Shown: piece after piece, positions 1 to 10,580 of the stretch
Layout of the letters: every line of letters begins with the position of its first letter
How positions within the stretch are numbered: position 1 is the stretch's first letter
Assembly: GCA_011799875.1 (NCBI GenBank)
Contig: CM022301.1
Coordinates: forward strand, 85,393,667 to 85,457,666
Direction: 5' to 3'
Origin: Thinopyrum elongatum
Taxonomy: Eukaryota; Streptophyta; Magnoliopsida; Poales; Poaceae
Length of the DNA stretch: 64,000 bases
The notes under the pieces: model-generated
Seen by the model: the letters and a program-made list of their open reading frames with translations, nothing else
Told to the model about the DNA's origin: nothing
Database searches by the model: none
Position numbers and translations under genes: made by a program

Positions 1-312
1 AGACATAGATCAAGTGCTCTCAAATCCATAAAAGTATTCAATCCGATAAAACAAAATCTCAAAGGGAAAACTCAATTCATCACAACAAAATAGAGAAGGG
101 AAAACACCATATGATCCAACTATATTAACAAAGCCCGCGATACATCAAGATCATGCCATCTCAAGAACACGAGAGAGGGAGAGATTAAACACATAGCTAC
201 TGGTACAAACCCTCAGCCCCGAGGGTGGACTACTCCCTCCTCATCATGGTGGCCGCCTGGATGATGAAGATGGCCACCGATGATGATTTCCCCCTCCGGC
301 ATGGTGTCGGAG
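1..312 (-). mobile_element. LTR fragment, left copy (LTR retrotransposon, minus strand)
   Basis: These 312 bases reappear at 2743-3054 in the same orientation, and I found no mismatch by eye. They are an internal piece of the LTR whose start lies at 3491. The similarity stops after GGAG at 309-312; from 313 on the sequence is CACTA transposon. The fragment therefore ends inside the LTR, not at a TG/CA boundary, so the junction reflects a deletion or recombination (or an assembly join), not a clean insertion. The rest of this copy lies outside the window. Confidence 0.8.
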
Positions 313-561
313 GTAGTTCATGTTAGGTATTCAATTTTTTATGTTGTACTTGATTTATATAGTTACTTGTATGATTGTATGATTTATATAATTACTTGTA
401 TGATTGTTTGTTATACATAGTGCCAGGTCTTGATATCCGTCCCGTCGGCCCTCGCCCAGATATGATTGGATGTGGTATATTCTCTTTTATAACTATTTGT
501 TGCATTTCGCATTTATGACAATTATGGCCATCAAGTTGACAATAGAGATATTTTTATCTAG

Positions 562-888
562 GGGTATGTGAACCGGAAATTGCAACTGACCCTCTTGTCG
601 AGAAGTTAAATTTAGTTGAAAAAGAAAACGAGTATTTGAAAGAAAAAATAAAAAGAATTGAAGAAGAGAGATGAATTGGAGTTGTATGTTGCCGATGTCG
701 TCGATGATCACAAGATGAAGAGTGATGCAATGTGCTGAAGATGGATGCAATGCGCTTGAAGATGGATGCAATGCGCTTGAAGATTAGTAAGATTAGAAAA
801 TATGCCATTGATAATGAGGCTTGGTATATATGTCGTTGGATCAATTGTTACCTTAGTTGCGATCTTGATCGCATTTGTTGTGATGACG
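562..888 (+). pseudogene. CACTA accessory ORF exon (coiled coil and membrane-like segment), broken
   Basis: An exon with an acceptor AG at 560-561 and a donor GTAAG at 889. One frame opens with CEPEIATDPLVEKL and runs into a charged coiled coil (LVEKENEYLKEKIKRIEEE). After a frameshift near 670 another frame carries VADVVDDHK and two exact 21 bp units coding KMDAMRL at 737-778. The exon closes with a strongly hydrophobic stretch, SIVTLVAILIAFVVM, that could span a membrane. I recall this layout from second ORFs of Caspar-type wheat CACTA elements; its function is not known to me. At least one frameshift and a stop near 736 make it a remnant. A possible next exon starts after the TTTTTGCAG acceptor ending at 1613. 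Confidence 0.6.
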
Positions 889-989
889 GTAAGTTTTCTC
901 CAGTGTTTTGCTTAACAAATGCATACTTAGCTTCGTACATGCTTGTTAGCCCTATTATGCACAACTTAGCTTATTTTCCCCAAAAAGAC

Positions 990-1275
990 GTACTTAGCTA
1001 ATTATCCTCCAAAATGACATAATTAGTTTATTCATTTTAAAATGGCATAATAACCTGTTTCTCTCCTAAATGTCATATACTTAGCTTACTTTTCTCCAAA
1101 ATGGCATAATTACCTAAGTTAGATAAAAAATGAGCTATACTTACCTAAGTTGGCTCAAAAATGGCATCATCACCTAGGTTAGCACAAAAATGACCTATAC
1201 TTACCTTATTTTCCTCCAAATTGACATAATAGATTAGTTAGCTCAAAAATGGCATAATTACCTAAGGTAGCTCTA
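990..1275. repeat. Degenerate tandem repeat, unit about 60 bp
   Basis: The phrases ACTTAGCT or ACTTACCT, CTCCAAAATGGCATAAT and ACCTAAGTTAG recur about five times. The array lies between the splice donor at 889 and the possible acceptor near 1613, so it probably fills an intron of the CACTA accessory gene. Confidence 0.7.
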
Positions 1276-1287
1276 AAATGACACAAA

Positions 1288-1600
1288 AAGGAATAAGAAG
1301 AAGAAAAACAAGGAAGAGGAGAAAAAGAAAGAATGGAAGAAGAAAGAGAAGAAAAGAAATAATAAAAGAAGAAGAATGAGAATGAGAAGGAAAAGGATAA
1401 AAAGATAGAAGAGAAGAAGAAATAGAGAAAATAAGAAGAAAGAAGAAGAAAGAAGAAAATATTTCTTATTCTTCCTTTTCTCTTCTTTCTTTTTCTCCAT
1501 CTTCTACTCCTTATTCTTATTCTTCTTCTTTCTTCTTCTTCTTCTTCTTCTAGTCTTCTTCTTCTTCTTCTAGTCTTCTTCTTCTTCTAACTTTCTTACT
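1288..1600. repeat. Polypurine tract followed by polypyrimidine tract (GAA/TTC-rich)
   Basis: Positions 1288-1460 are almost pure A and G on this strand and 1464-1600 almost pure T and C, with many GAA and TTC triplets. The two halves are roughly complementary and could fold back. ORFs read through here are low-complexity and are not genes. Confidence 0.8.
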
Positions 1601-1902
1601 CCCATTTTTGCAGGTTTGATTCACTTCATGGAAGCAGCATTGATGGACTACTAGTGTTTAGTTCTTGTTTTCATTTGTATTGATGAACAATGTGAAACTA
1701 TGTATGTATATAGGGATGAACTCCGTGAAACTATGTATGTATTGGATCTTTTAATACCCTATGTGTTTTGTTGCATTGATGGACTGCAAGATGTTGGATA
1801 CATGGGCTATGTTTGAGGTTGAAACTATATATATCATATATGTATTTTGAAAATGCAAGGATATAACAGAAAACAGAAAAAACAGAAACAATACAGGCAC
1901 TT

Positions 1903-2366
1903 TGCCGTCCGCCACCGATGACAAAGAGCCCTTTGCCGCCTGCCACCGACGGCAAAGAGGCCACGTGGCAGCAACCTGTGCAACCTGGGAACTGACCCAT
2001 TTTGGTCACTTTGCCGTCCGTGGCAGACGGCAAAGACTGGAGAGGTTTACCGTCAGTGGCGGACGGCAAAGAGCTGGGTGGAGTGACGCGTCTGCTGATG
2101 TCACAAGGCAGACGGCAAAGGGGAGGGCATGTTTGCCGTCAGCTGGCGGACGGCAAAGCCTCCCGTTAGCCACCTAACGTGGCTAATGTCTGTTCTTTGC
2201 CGTCCACCTTCTTTGCCGTCCGCCACCGATGGCAAAGGGGTCTTTGCCGTCCGCTGGCCAAAAGCAGACGGCAAATGAGCTGTTTACCGTAGCTTACTTT
2301 GTCGGGCATGTTTGCCGTCCGCTTTCCGGTCCTTTGTCGTCTGCCATGGCGGACGGCAAAGAAGCT
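1903..2366. repeat. CACTA subterminal repeat array (TTTGCCGTC boxes)
   Basis: More than a dozen TTTGCCGTC or GACGGCAAA boxes occur in both orientations, often paired as short inverted repeats around GGCGGACGG. In CACTA elements such arrays bind the element-encoded factor that prepares the ends for transposition. Reading frames here (for example 1731-2069) translate the repeat and are not genes. Confidence 0.8.
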
Positions 2367-2379
2367 GATTCCTGTAGTG

Positions 2380-3491
2380 ATAGGGTACGAAACCACCTCA
2401 AAGTTATTCTTTCCGATCAATCTATCCTAGAGTTCGTACTAAAATAACACCAAGCTATTCTTTCCGATCGATCTAACCAAGAGTTCGTACTAAAATAACA
2501 CCATATGATACACATCAACCAACTCTAATGTCACCTACATACTCCAATGTAGCCGTGAGTATCCATGAGTTGATTATGCGATATGCATCAAACAATTTCA
2601 GATTCATAATACTCAATCCAACACAAAGAACCTCAAAGAGTGCCCCAAGATTTCTACCGTAGAAACAAGGACAAAAACGTGCATAAACCCCTATGCATAG
2701 ATTACCCCAATGTCACCTCGGGAATCCGCGAGTTGAGTGCCAAGACATAGATCAAGTGCTCTCAAATCCATAAAAGTATTCAATCCGATAAAACAAAATC
2801 TCAAAGGGAAAACTCAATTCATCACAACAAAATAGAGAAGGGAAAACACCATATGATCCAACTATATTAACAAAGCCCGCGATACATCAAGATCATGCCA
2901 TCTCAAGAACACGAGAGAGGGAGAGATTAAACACATAGCTACTGGTACAAACCCTCAGCCCCGAGGGTGGACTACTCCCTCCTCATCATGGTGGCCGCCT
3001 GGATGATGAAGATGGCCACCGATGATGATTTCCCCCTCCGGCATGGTGTCGGAGCGGGGTCTAGATTCGTTTTTCGTGGCTACAGAGGCTTACGGCGGCG
3101 GAACTTCCGATCTAGGGTTATTTCTGATGGTTTCTCTATTTATAGGATTTTTCAGCATTGGAATCACGTGAAGATGGGCCACGAGGTGAGCACAACCCAC
3201 GTGGGTGCGCGTGGGCCTCCTAGCGCGCCCAGGTGTCTTTTGCTCACCTCCTTCACCTTCCGGTCCTCCCACTAAGCTTCTAGTGCCTCTTTTGTTCCAA
3301 AAAAAATCGTCAAAAAGTTCCGTTGCGTTTGGAGAACTTTTATTTCTGCACAAAAAACAACACCACGGTAGTTCTGCTGAAAACAACGTCAGTCCGGGTT
3401 AGTTCCATCCAAATTATACCAAAACCATATAAAATTGTTGTAAACATGGCATGAATACTTCATAAATTATAGATACGTTGGAGACGTATTA
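2380..3491 (-). mobile_element. LTR fragment, right copy, with intact LTR start at 3491
   Basis: Read on the minus strand it starts TAATACGTCTCCAACG at 3491, one base off the common Triticeae opening TGATACGTCTCC, and runs left until the CACTA end at 2379. It contains a TATA box, a leader-like stretch and the segment shared with 1-312. With the LTR start on the right, 3492 and beyond is the DNA it inserted into. Whether this is a 5' LTR or a solo LTR cannot be decided. The CACTA insertion removed or displaced its distal end. Confidence 0.75.
3136..3145 (-). promoter_or_regulatory. TATA box of the LTR promoter
   Basis: CTATAAATAG on the minus strand, about 350 bases into the LTR from its start at 3491, a normal position for an LTR promoter. 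Confidence 0.6.
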
Positions 3492-3835
3492 GCCATCATG
3501 GGGCCAAACTCACTGCCAAGGTAAAGAAGATCTTCTGCATGCAGACTCACATCAAGAAGAAGCTCTATGAGGCTCATGTCGATGAGAAGATGGCCAGGCG
3601 CAGACAGATTCTGATGATGAGGCATATCAACATGCAAGTTGAGAGTGGGTCAAAGAAGAGCATCACTTCAGAGGAGAGGTGGAACTATGGGAACAGCAAG
3701 TGGTCTGATGAGGATGACTCTGCCCCTCCTACTACTTCTACCTCAGCTGCCACGGTTGATGACTACATGGAGGTTGATGAGGAGTATGATGGTGATGATC
3801 CCGAGGAGACTAAGGAGTCCGAGGAGGACTGCTGA
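3492..3835 (+). pseudogene. C-terminal tail of a retrotransposon ORF (acidic, unknown function)
   Basis: The frame is open from the LTR junction at 3491 to a TGA at 3833-3835, so the first ATG inside it (3539) is unlikely to be the true start. The product is basic and helical at first (KKIFCMQTHIKKKLYEAHVDE, then MARRRQ) and ends in a very acidic tail (DDYMEVDEEYDGDDPEETKE). I see no zinc knuckle, protease or polymerase motif. Its place just before a 3' noncoding region, polypurine tract and LTR shows that it belongs to the retrotransposon. It could be the end of a gag-like or extra ORF. The N-terminal part is lost through the LTR insertion to its left. Confidence 0.55.
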
Positions 3836-4308
3836 GTTCTGGGGCGTTAGCATCGCTCTTTTCCTTTTTGGTGTCTTGATGCCAAAGGAGGAGAGAGTTC
3901 TATTAGGTCTCGAGATTTGCATGGGTGTGTTTATTTGCTTTGGTTGTTAGTTGAACTATTTGCTTCGAGTTGGTTTGTGAACTTGGTTTGCGTGGAGACT
4001 TTTGTCATGCATAGTGTGAGACATGCGTTCCCGAGCTATTATTTATCTTGTCTCGTATGTTTGTAGAGCTGTGCATTATATCCCTGCCCTTTATCTTTTG
4101 CTCTGCGTCATAATTGTTGCAATTGCATGCATATAGCCCTATCGTTTCTTTTGCCTCCTATTGTGGGTCTATAAAATATAGGGGGGTCGTTGATCCTAGT
4201 GTGAGCGATTTGCATTCCAGAAGCAATTCTAAATAGTGCTTATATCTAGGGGAGCCCGTCTATATTTTCTAGACCCCTTGTGCAAATCCTTTATTGTCAT
4301 CAATCACC

Positions 4309-4322
4309 AAAAAGGGGGAGAT
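4309..4322 (+). other. Polypurine tract (plus-strand primer)
   Basis: AAAAAGGGGGAGAT lies directly before the LTR start TGTAAGGGCATT, where reverse transcription starts its plus strand. Confidence 0.75.
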
Positions 4323-5894
4323 TGTAAGGGCATTTCTCGCCTTAAGTGTTTTGGTGTTGATGAAAGTGCAATTTGCAGACTACTCATGTGCCTTAGCTTC
4401 TCAGGTTTACTTCGTTTAGCACGAGACGGTTAGGCATTCCCTCCAGACGGAAAAGATCGAAGACGGTGTTTCCGACGCGTTTACTTCTTTGGTCGTAGGA
4501 AATCCGTGCTATTAAGAGGGAATTTGCATTAGAAGGTACTAGGTGAATCCATACACGTACACACTCTCTTGAACCCACTATACATCCTTCCGTTCAAGGA
4601 GAGAGCCTCGAATCCTTTCTATGGCAGTGGTTTCTCCACCAAGAGGTTGTACCGCTTTCCCAATCGGCTGTATCGCTGGACCAGTACTTCTGGCACAACC
4701 ACCACCCTAGTAGTGATATCCTAGGTTTGCAGTCTCCAGGTGTTTGCCAAGCGGTTGTACCGCTGCCTCCAGGCGGTTGTACTGCCTGGTGCTTGGCAAA
4801 CCCTAGGACTGATGCTAGGCGGTTGTACCGGCCTAGTACCGCTCTACCACCGGAAAACCTTCAGTTGTGGAGCGGTAGTAGGGCGGTGGCGGCCCGGTAG
4901 TTCCCGGCCGGCTCCGGCGAACCGGTACTACCGGTGACTGGAAGCGGTTGTATCGCTCTAGACTTTGCCACCACCCGTGCGTTCAGGTGGTTGCACCGGC
5001 ACAAGTACCGCCCCAACCACTGCTATGGGGTGATTCCCTTCTGTTATGAGGCAGTTGTTGGGCGGTAGTGGACTGGTAATTTCCGGGTGACTCCAGCCTA
5101 CCGATACTACCGGTTGTATCGCTTGGTGCATTTCTACAGGGTACCCCGCGAATCCCGATTGTACCGATGCCTTGAGCAGTTATACCGCTACAGTGTAAAA
5201 ACTGTTGTAACGATTCGATTTGGGAGACACTACATAAGTAGGTGGTTCTTCCACCTACCACTTTAACTCTTGCCTCTCTCTCTCCTCCATTAATGCCCTC
5301 CATGCTTTCTTGCCCGATCTCTCTCTAGCCACTCAAACTTGTTGATATGCTAGGAATAGGAGGATACCTAAATCTACACTTCCACCAAAGGAAATTAGAT
5401 CCCCCATACTTTCTTGTGTGGATTTTGTTACTCTTGGGTGTTTGGGCACCCTAGATGGAAGAGGTCACCTCGGAGCCACAATCCATTGTGATGAAGCTTA
5501 GTGGTGGTGTTGGGAGCCTCCAATTAAGTTGTGGACAGAGCCACAACCTTGTTTGTAGAGGTTCGGTCGCCGCCTTCAAGGGCACCACTAGTGGCTTCTT
5601 GGGGAATATAGTGCCTCCACACCACTCCAAGGGAGACGTACTTCCATGTAAAGGGAAGGACTTCGTCTCCATCAACTCCACTTGTGATTACTTCTTACCT
5701 TTACTTTGTGCAAGCTTATCTTGTGTAGTTTTTTGCGCTTGCTTGTGTTGCTGTTGTTGAGCGCATCATATAGGTTGTCCACCTAGTTGCATATCTAGAC
5801 AACCTATTTGTTGCTAACCCTAATTTGTTAAAAAGAGCTAAAAATTGGTAGTTGCCTATTCATCCCCCTCTAGTCAACCGTATTGATCCTTTCA
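4323..5894 (+). repeat. 3' LTR (1572 bp) with an array of GCGGTTGTACCGC-like motifs
   Basis: It starts TGTAAGGGCATT after the polypurine tract and ends GATCCTTTCA. The part at about 4650-5220 is packed with imperfect palindromes of the form CGGTnnnACCG, such as GCGGTTGTACCGC and CGGTACTACCGG. Reading frames inside are shadows of this repeat. Confidence 0.75.
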
Positions 5895-5990
5895 CCTGGG
5901 TGAACCTTGCGTCCTGTTACCATCATGCCAAGTCGCCTAGGTAGGATACCCTACCAGGGATATGTCGGATTTGGCTCCAATATTGTCCAC
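5895..5990 (+). mobile_element. Gypsy LTR-end/leader fragment
   Basis: The words ACCTTGCGTCCTGTTACCAT and CCTACCAGGGATATG resemble the end of the LTR and the start of the leader of common wheat Gypsy elements; a related string recurs at 7640-7740. It is probably the host of the insertion that ends at 5894. Confidence 0.45.
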
Positions 5991-6349
5991 CGCCTAAAAT
6001 AAGTTCTTATATTTTTTGAAAAATAGTGTGAAAATAGACTAAAACCAATAAAACTGACTGTGAACTAATACATCCGGTAAACAAAAATTGTAATAGTCAG
6101 AGGCTCGCTTCGCTTCGCGAGGTTGTGCTAAGATGGTCGACCTACCCACGAGACACACGTGTGCGGCACCCCTCCTAGTTCTATACCACTATATAGCGTA
6201 CGAGTAACTTTGAATATTGGTCGTCGGATGAATCCAATTTGATGGTACAAAGGTGGCAAATCCAAGCACTATCCACCATTGGATATCATCTTCACTACAT
6301 TGGATTCTGCCACATGTACGAACTAGAAGATTCCGTGGTTGAGCTTAAG
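5991..6349. other. Intergenic, no gene recognised
   Basis: AT-rich, with a small GC-rich palindrome, GCTCGCTTCGCTTCGCGAG, near 6104. No coding region or terminal repeats could be supported. Confidence 0.5.
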
Positions 6350-6845
6350 CACAATGCACATATCTCAAAAGAGAAGTATTTCTCCTTTGTTTTTAAATTT
6401 TCCGTACTTTAATTATCAAAACTTTTTTCTTTAAGTTTAAAACCATCCATTTTTACTTTATGTTTTACAATGTACAATATATATAAACCTCAAAGCAGAA
6501 GCACTCATCCTTTGTTTTATAATCTTCCACACTTTAGTTATCTAAACTATTTTATCTAAATAAATTAATATTATGTTTTACTTTATGTTCTACAATGCAT
6601 AATATGCACATACCTCAAACATAAGCATTTATCCTTTATTCTAGAATATTCTATACTTTTGTCGTCCAAAAAAAATCTTCTGAATGAATTACCATTCCTT
6701 TTTATACTTAATGTTTTACAATGCACAACATGCATAAACCTCACATCATAGAAACTTCTCATTTGTTCTAAGCTCTTCAATACTTTAATTCTACCAAGTT
6801 TTTCTTTCTTTGAAAGAATTATCATTCATTTTTATTTTATGATTT
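6350..6845. repeat. Tandem repeat, unit about 120-128 bp, four degenerate copies
   Basis: The phrase ACAATGCACAACATGCATAA followed by ACCTCA and, further on, TCCTTTGTTnTA recurs from about 6350, 6469, 6589 and 6717. The copies differ at many positions. The minus-strand ORF at 6583-6825 runs through two units and is not a gene. Confidence 0.7.
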
Positions 6846-7228
6846 TTCTGTTCAAGACTTATTGAGAATAGGTTCCTAAATTTCATTTATCTTTGAAGAT
6901 GCAATACTAGTTACTCAAAATTGCAACACGATATATCTAAAGACAAATGTGTTGAATACCTTTGAGATGAGTTTCGTGTAGTATTATGCTACGAAGTCTT
7001 CATATATTTTGTAGCTATAATTTGTGTTTTAATATGATGAACTACGACAATTAAATCTATATCCACGCCATGAATATAAGACTCCAAACATACATATCGT
7101 TTGCCAAAGAAAACCTTACATATTTGCCATCTACAATATGCCATGTCGATCTTAATTCATACTTTAGTTATCTATAAACTACATGTAATGTACGTGTATC
7201 ATAGAAGTGGCGGAATAAGCGTCAATAT
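6846..7228. other. Intergenic, nothing recognised
   Basis: AT-rich single-copy-looking sequence. I see no ORF, terminal repeat or LTR boundary. Confidence 0.45.
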
Positions 7229-7790
7229 GACGTCCCCGCCAATACCCAGCTAAGAGCAAAAAATAAGAGCACGCATGGACAATGCCCATGTAGTTAGGTC
7301 ACGGTGTCCCGGATTGGGGGTCACTCACCAAGCCGTCTCCCGGCTAGGTGGGCCAGGCCAGGGATTCCTATGTGCAGCTCACCAGTGGGCCACATTGAGG
7401 CGGCCCATGGCGTATGAAAGGAAGACTGTCGAAGACTTGACATATACTTTAACACATCAGAGGTCATCTACAACACGTTCTCCTTGTAAGTAGCCAGACT
7501 AGGTTGTAACCCTAGATCGACCCCTAATATCTACATAACCCGGGGATAGCCTCGTAGACGACACACAGCGATCTCGTGGTAGATCACTTGTACTTTGTAC
7601 TTCATCGCAAATGAATACAAAAATAAGCAGAATGTGGGGGTCCCGAACTTGGTTAAAAACCTATTCCCTTGTTACCATCGTGTCAAGACTACTAGTTCGG
7701 GACCGCCTACTTGAGATCTGCCGGATTCAACTTCATCATTGGTGGCCCGACATTAGCGGCGTGGCTATGTGCCCCCCCGCAACGACTCTT
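7229..7790 (+). mobile_element. LTR 3' part and leader of a Gypsy-like element, truncated
   Basis: It contains the LTR-end phrase TGTACTTTGTACTTCATCG followed by CCCGAACTTGG, TTGTTACCATCGTGTC and GAGATCTGCCGG, then ATTGGTGGCCCGAC, where a primer binding site is expected. No internal coding region follows; the sequence turns into AT-rich repeats after about 7790. Confidence 0.5.
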
Positions 7791-8740
7791 ATGCGAGGGT
7801 CGCCTGCGCACACATGGTACTGGGCCGGCCCAGTAACCACGTTCACGTTTTGCGTGTTTTTTTTACTAAATACATATATTACGAAACAATAAATTAGTAA
7901 ATTTTAAAAACATTCTTCATCTTACATTTAAAAATGTAACCATAGTATAAAAATGTTCACTCAATCTTTAGAAAAAATGTTTGTACCATTCAAAAATATG
8001 TATGTGAGATACAAAAATATTCACGTGTTTCAGAAAACGTATGATTTTCTTAAATATTAAATAATGTAATAATAATAATTGTGTAATTCAAAAAAAATTG
8101 TATCATAAATATACATTACATTCTTAAAGAATGTTCACAAGTTTCAAAAAATATTTGACCTTTAAAATATGTTTATCCAATGTATTGCTCACATTGTTTA
8201 AAAATAATGTTTCGTATCATGCAAAAAAAAAGTTTCAACATGTACTTGAAAAACTATTCAAAGCAAACACTCCCTCCAATCCGTATTAATTGTCGAAGTT
8301 GTACTAAAGCTGCGACATTTAATATGGATCGGAGGGAGTATTTGAAAAAAATGTATATTAAAATGTTTTAGATTTATAAGAAAAAATTACTATACATGTG
8401 GGAAAATAGCCATCAAAACATATATTTAAAAAAATCATTTATTTTGAAAATGTTAAATATGTGCAGAAAATATTCCTGATGTATACAAAAGTGTATAATA
8501 TCTACAAAAAATCATATATATGTTGAGCGCAAAATAGTGAGAAAAAACCAATGAAAACATAAAAGTAATAATATGATAACCAAAGAAATAATAAGAGGAA
8601 AACATAAAAAAGGAAACTGAAAATAGAAAACCCCAGAGAAAATCCTATGAAATCCCAAATAAAAATTGTGCTACGGACAGTGAAAAAACAGAAGAAAAAA
8701 ACTCACACTAGGCTACTATATTGAGCCGGCCCGATGGCCA
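7791..8740. mobile_element. AT-rich repeat element bounded by GGGCCGGCCC-like ends (possible Mutator-type)
   Basis: A GC-rich left border (ACTGGGCCGGCCCAG near 7822) and a right border (GAGCCGGCCCGATGG near 8724) enclose about 850 bases of AAAATGTTC-type low-complexity sequence. The borders are loosely inverted. I recall similar blocks annotated as Mutator-like or unclassified in wheat, but no transposase or target duplication is visible. Confidence 0.35.
8270..8338. mobile_element. Short Stowaway-type MITE (69 bp)
   Basis: It begins CTCCCTCCAATCCGTATTAA and ends with the inverted form TTAATATGGATCGGAGGGAG. A TA follows on the right, as for Tc1/mariner-type insertion, but the left flank reads CA. 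The centre is almost absent, so it is nearly all terminal repeat. Confidence 0.75.
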
Positions 8741-8792
8741 CCCGCTGTAGGTGATTCCTAGTAGGTCGAGACTGGCGTGCCTATGAGCCTAA

Positions 8793-8944
8793 TTGGTTTG
8801 TTGCCAAAAGGTGGCATGCCAAATTTTGGCAACTGCCAAATGCTGGCTACAGATTGGTTGCATACCAATTTTTGTTGCCAATCTCACATAAAGTTGCCAA
8901 ATGTTGGCAACTTTTGGTTTTGCCAAATATTCGTAGCAAACCAA
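8793..8944. mobile_element. Small MITE-like element with TTGGTTTG ends (152 bp)
   Basis: Ends TTGGTTTG and CAAACCAA are inverted, flanked by TAA on the left and TCA on the right, close to the 3 bp duplication of PIF/Harbinger (Tourist-like) elements. The inside repeats TTGCCAA / TTGGCAA many times in both directions. Confidence 0.45.
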
Positions 8945-8954
8945 TCAACCTTTA

Positions 8955-10320
8955 TATATCTCGCATTCAGCGAGACCTACAGGACGCTCGCTGAAGGGGA
9001 GCGAGAGAGGCCGGCCCAGGAGCGCAGGAGGCCACAACCTCCACTTTTTATTTTTCTTTGTGTTTTCTGTTTTCATTTTTATTTAATGTTTTAGTTTTGT
9101 TTATACTTTAAAATATTCTAGTATACATTACAAAAAAAATATTTGGAAATTTTTTATTAAGCATTTGAAAAATGTTGAGCAAGCATTTAAAAAAATGTAT
9201 AAAAAACATGCATAAAAAATTTGATCAAGTATTTAAAAATGTTGATCAAGCATTTGAATTTTTTTGAACAAGCATCTTTAAGATGTTGATCAAGCATTTG
9301 AAAATTGTTAAATGTATATAGAAAAATGTTGACCATGTAGTAAAAAACGATAATTTTTTTATCATTTTTATACAATGTTAATAAAGCATTTGAAAAAAAA
9401 AGTTAAAGTTTATAGAAAAATGTTGACAATGTATTAGATAAATGAAGATTTTTTTTATCATGTATATAGGAATGTTAATAAAGTATTTGAAAAAATGTTG
9501 AACAAGTATTTGAAAAATATTAATATGGCATTTGGAAAATCTTAAATGTGTATACAAAAATATTGACCATGTATTAAAGAAATGATTAAAAAATTTGATC
9601 TGTGTACTAAAATGTTAATCAAGCATTTGAGAAAATGTTGAGCAAGTATTTGAAAATTGTTAATCAAGCATTTGGAAAACATTAAATGTGTATAGAAAAA
9701 ATATTGGCCATGTACTACAAAAATATTAAACTTGTATGTGGAAAATGTCAACCAACCATTTCAATAAATTAATAAATGTGTATAGAATTGTATTTGAAAA
9801 TTGTTAATCAAATATTTAAAAAATTAAACATGTATTGGGAAAATGTATTAGATATATAAAAAATGTGTTTCGAAAAACAATGGAACCCAAGAGAAAACAA
9901 AAAAATGATGGAAAAATAAGAAAGAAAGAAACAAAATCGAAGAAAAACGAAGAAGCATAAACAAAAAAAACACAGTGAAGCCGAGAAAGAAATAAACAAA
10001 ACCGAAGAAAAACAACGAAAAAAGAAAAAAAAACAGAGAAAACCCGGTGGAAAACAAAAGAAAAACAGAAAAACGTCGGAAAACACTATGGAAAACAAGC
10101 TCGTTTTGCCTAAAGGAGGACACGTCCTACTATCTTAGCACGAAACAAATGCAAGCCGAGCGGCTACCAGTGCTCTCGATCAGCCTGGAGACCAGGCTTC
10201 GATCCTTGGGTGCCCCCTTTTCATCTCGACTTTTTAAGTCTGCGCGCGCTAAATGGGCCGACCCGATACTGTTTTCGCTCGACGCGAGACATCCTACGGT
10301 CTCGCTTAAAGCGAGATATA
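8955..10320. mobile_element. AT-rich element with inverted TATATCTCGC ends
   Basis: The left end reads TATATCTCGC then AGCGAGACC; the right end read inward is TATATCTCGC then AAGCGAGACC, a clear inverted pair. Between them, 9120-9840 holds AAAATGTTGACCATGTA-type repeats spaced roughly 95-140 bases apart, and 9860-10090 is A-rich. I see no transposase and no matching target duplication. The phenylalanine-rich ORFs at 9808-10123 on the minus strand are low-complexity. Confidence 0.5.
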
Positions 10321-10321
10321 G

Positions 10322-10580
10322 TCATGGAGGACTCTTCTAGCGATGGGGTCTGCCATAGGGCGCGCGCGTATGCGTCACTTATACAGATGTGGAGGTATAT
10401 TCCAAAGCCCACAAGCTACTCATGCATTCATAGAGAGATACATTGCAGAATTGGGAATCCTAAAGGAGCCAAGTCCGATGCAAACTGTTAACCGGAGCAG
10501 TGCACCGAGGGCTGAAAGAAAGCAGAAGGCGCCTCCAGCGGGATTTGCGAAGATCCATGTCGACGCGGGCGTGTCTACAC
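10322..10580 (+). pseudogene. RNase H-like (RVT_3 type) reading frame, N-terminal part
   Basis: The frame is open from a stop at 10319-10321 to the solo-LTR insertion at 10581. The first ATG is at 10343. Its residues include AFIERYIAELGIL, a proline-rich linker and then APPAGFAKIHVDAGVS, which matches the start of the plant RNase H-like domain found at the ends of non-LTR reverse transcriptases and in related plant genes; the aspartate in NVDA/HVDA is the first catalytic residue of the fold. The domain resumes at 14727-15126 in a frame that continues exactly when the inserted LTR and one copy of its 5 bp duplication are ignored. No upstream reverse transcriptase is visible, so this is a captured or retroposed fragment. 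Confidence 0.6.

Larger units (their letters stand above)
313..2379 (+). mobile_element. CACTA (En/Spm) transposon, 3' half
   Basis: The right end is the reverse complement of CACTACAGGAATCAGC, with CACTA reading inward from 2379. Next to it lie repeated TTTGCCGTC / GACGGCAAAG boxes, the subterminal repeats expected of Triticeae CACTA elements. Further left are an accessory-gene exon on the plus strand (562-888), an intron-like tandem repeat and a GAA/TTC tract. No 5' terminal repeat and no transposase domain are present: the element is cut at 313. CACTA elements move by cut and paste and leave a 3 bp target duplication, which cannot be tested here because the left end is missing. Confidence 0.8.
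3492..5894 (+). mobile_element. Gypsy-like LTR retrotransposon, 3' end (ORF tail, polypurine tract, 3' LTR)
   Basis: From left to right: the tail of an open reading frame (to 3835), about 470 bases of 3' noncoding sequence, a polypurine tract at 4309-4322 and a TG...CA LTR at 4323-5894. The left part was cut off by insertion of the LTR ending at 3491. No pol domain is left to classify it. The order of parts suggests a Gypsy element, perhaps of the Fatima or Athila-like group, but this is recognition only. Confidence 0.65.

Noticed and set aside
1273..1500. Minus-strand ORF rich in Leu, Phe, Ser and Lys
   Set aside because: Translation of the polypurine/polypyrimidine tract; no normal protein composition.
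6100..6140. Hairpin GCTCGCTTCGCTTCGCGAG followed by CTAAG as a Helitron 3' end
   Set aside because: A Helitron end needs CTRR followed by T at the insertion site; here G follows, and no 5' TC end was found.
9808..10123. Phenylalanine-rich ORFs on the minus strand that look like membrane proteins
   Set aside because: They arise from an A-rich low-complexity tract; two overlapping frames look equally good.
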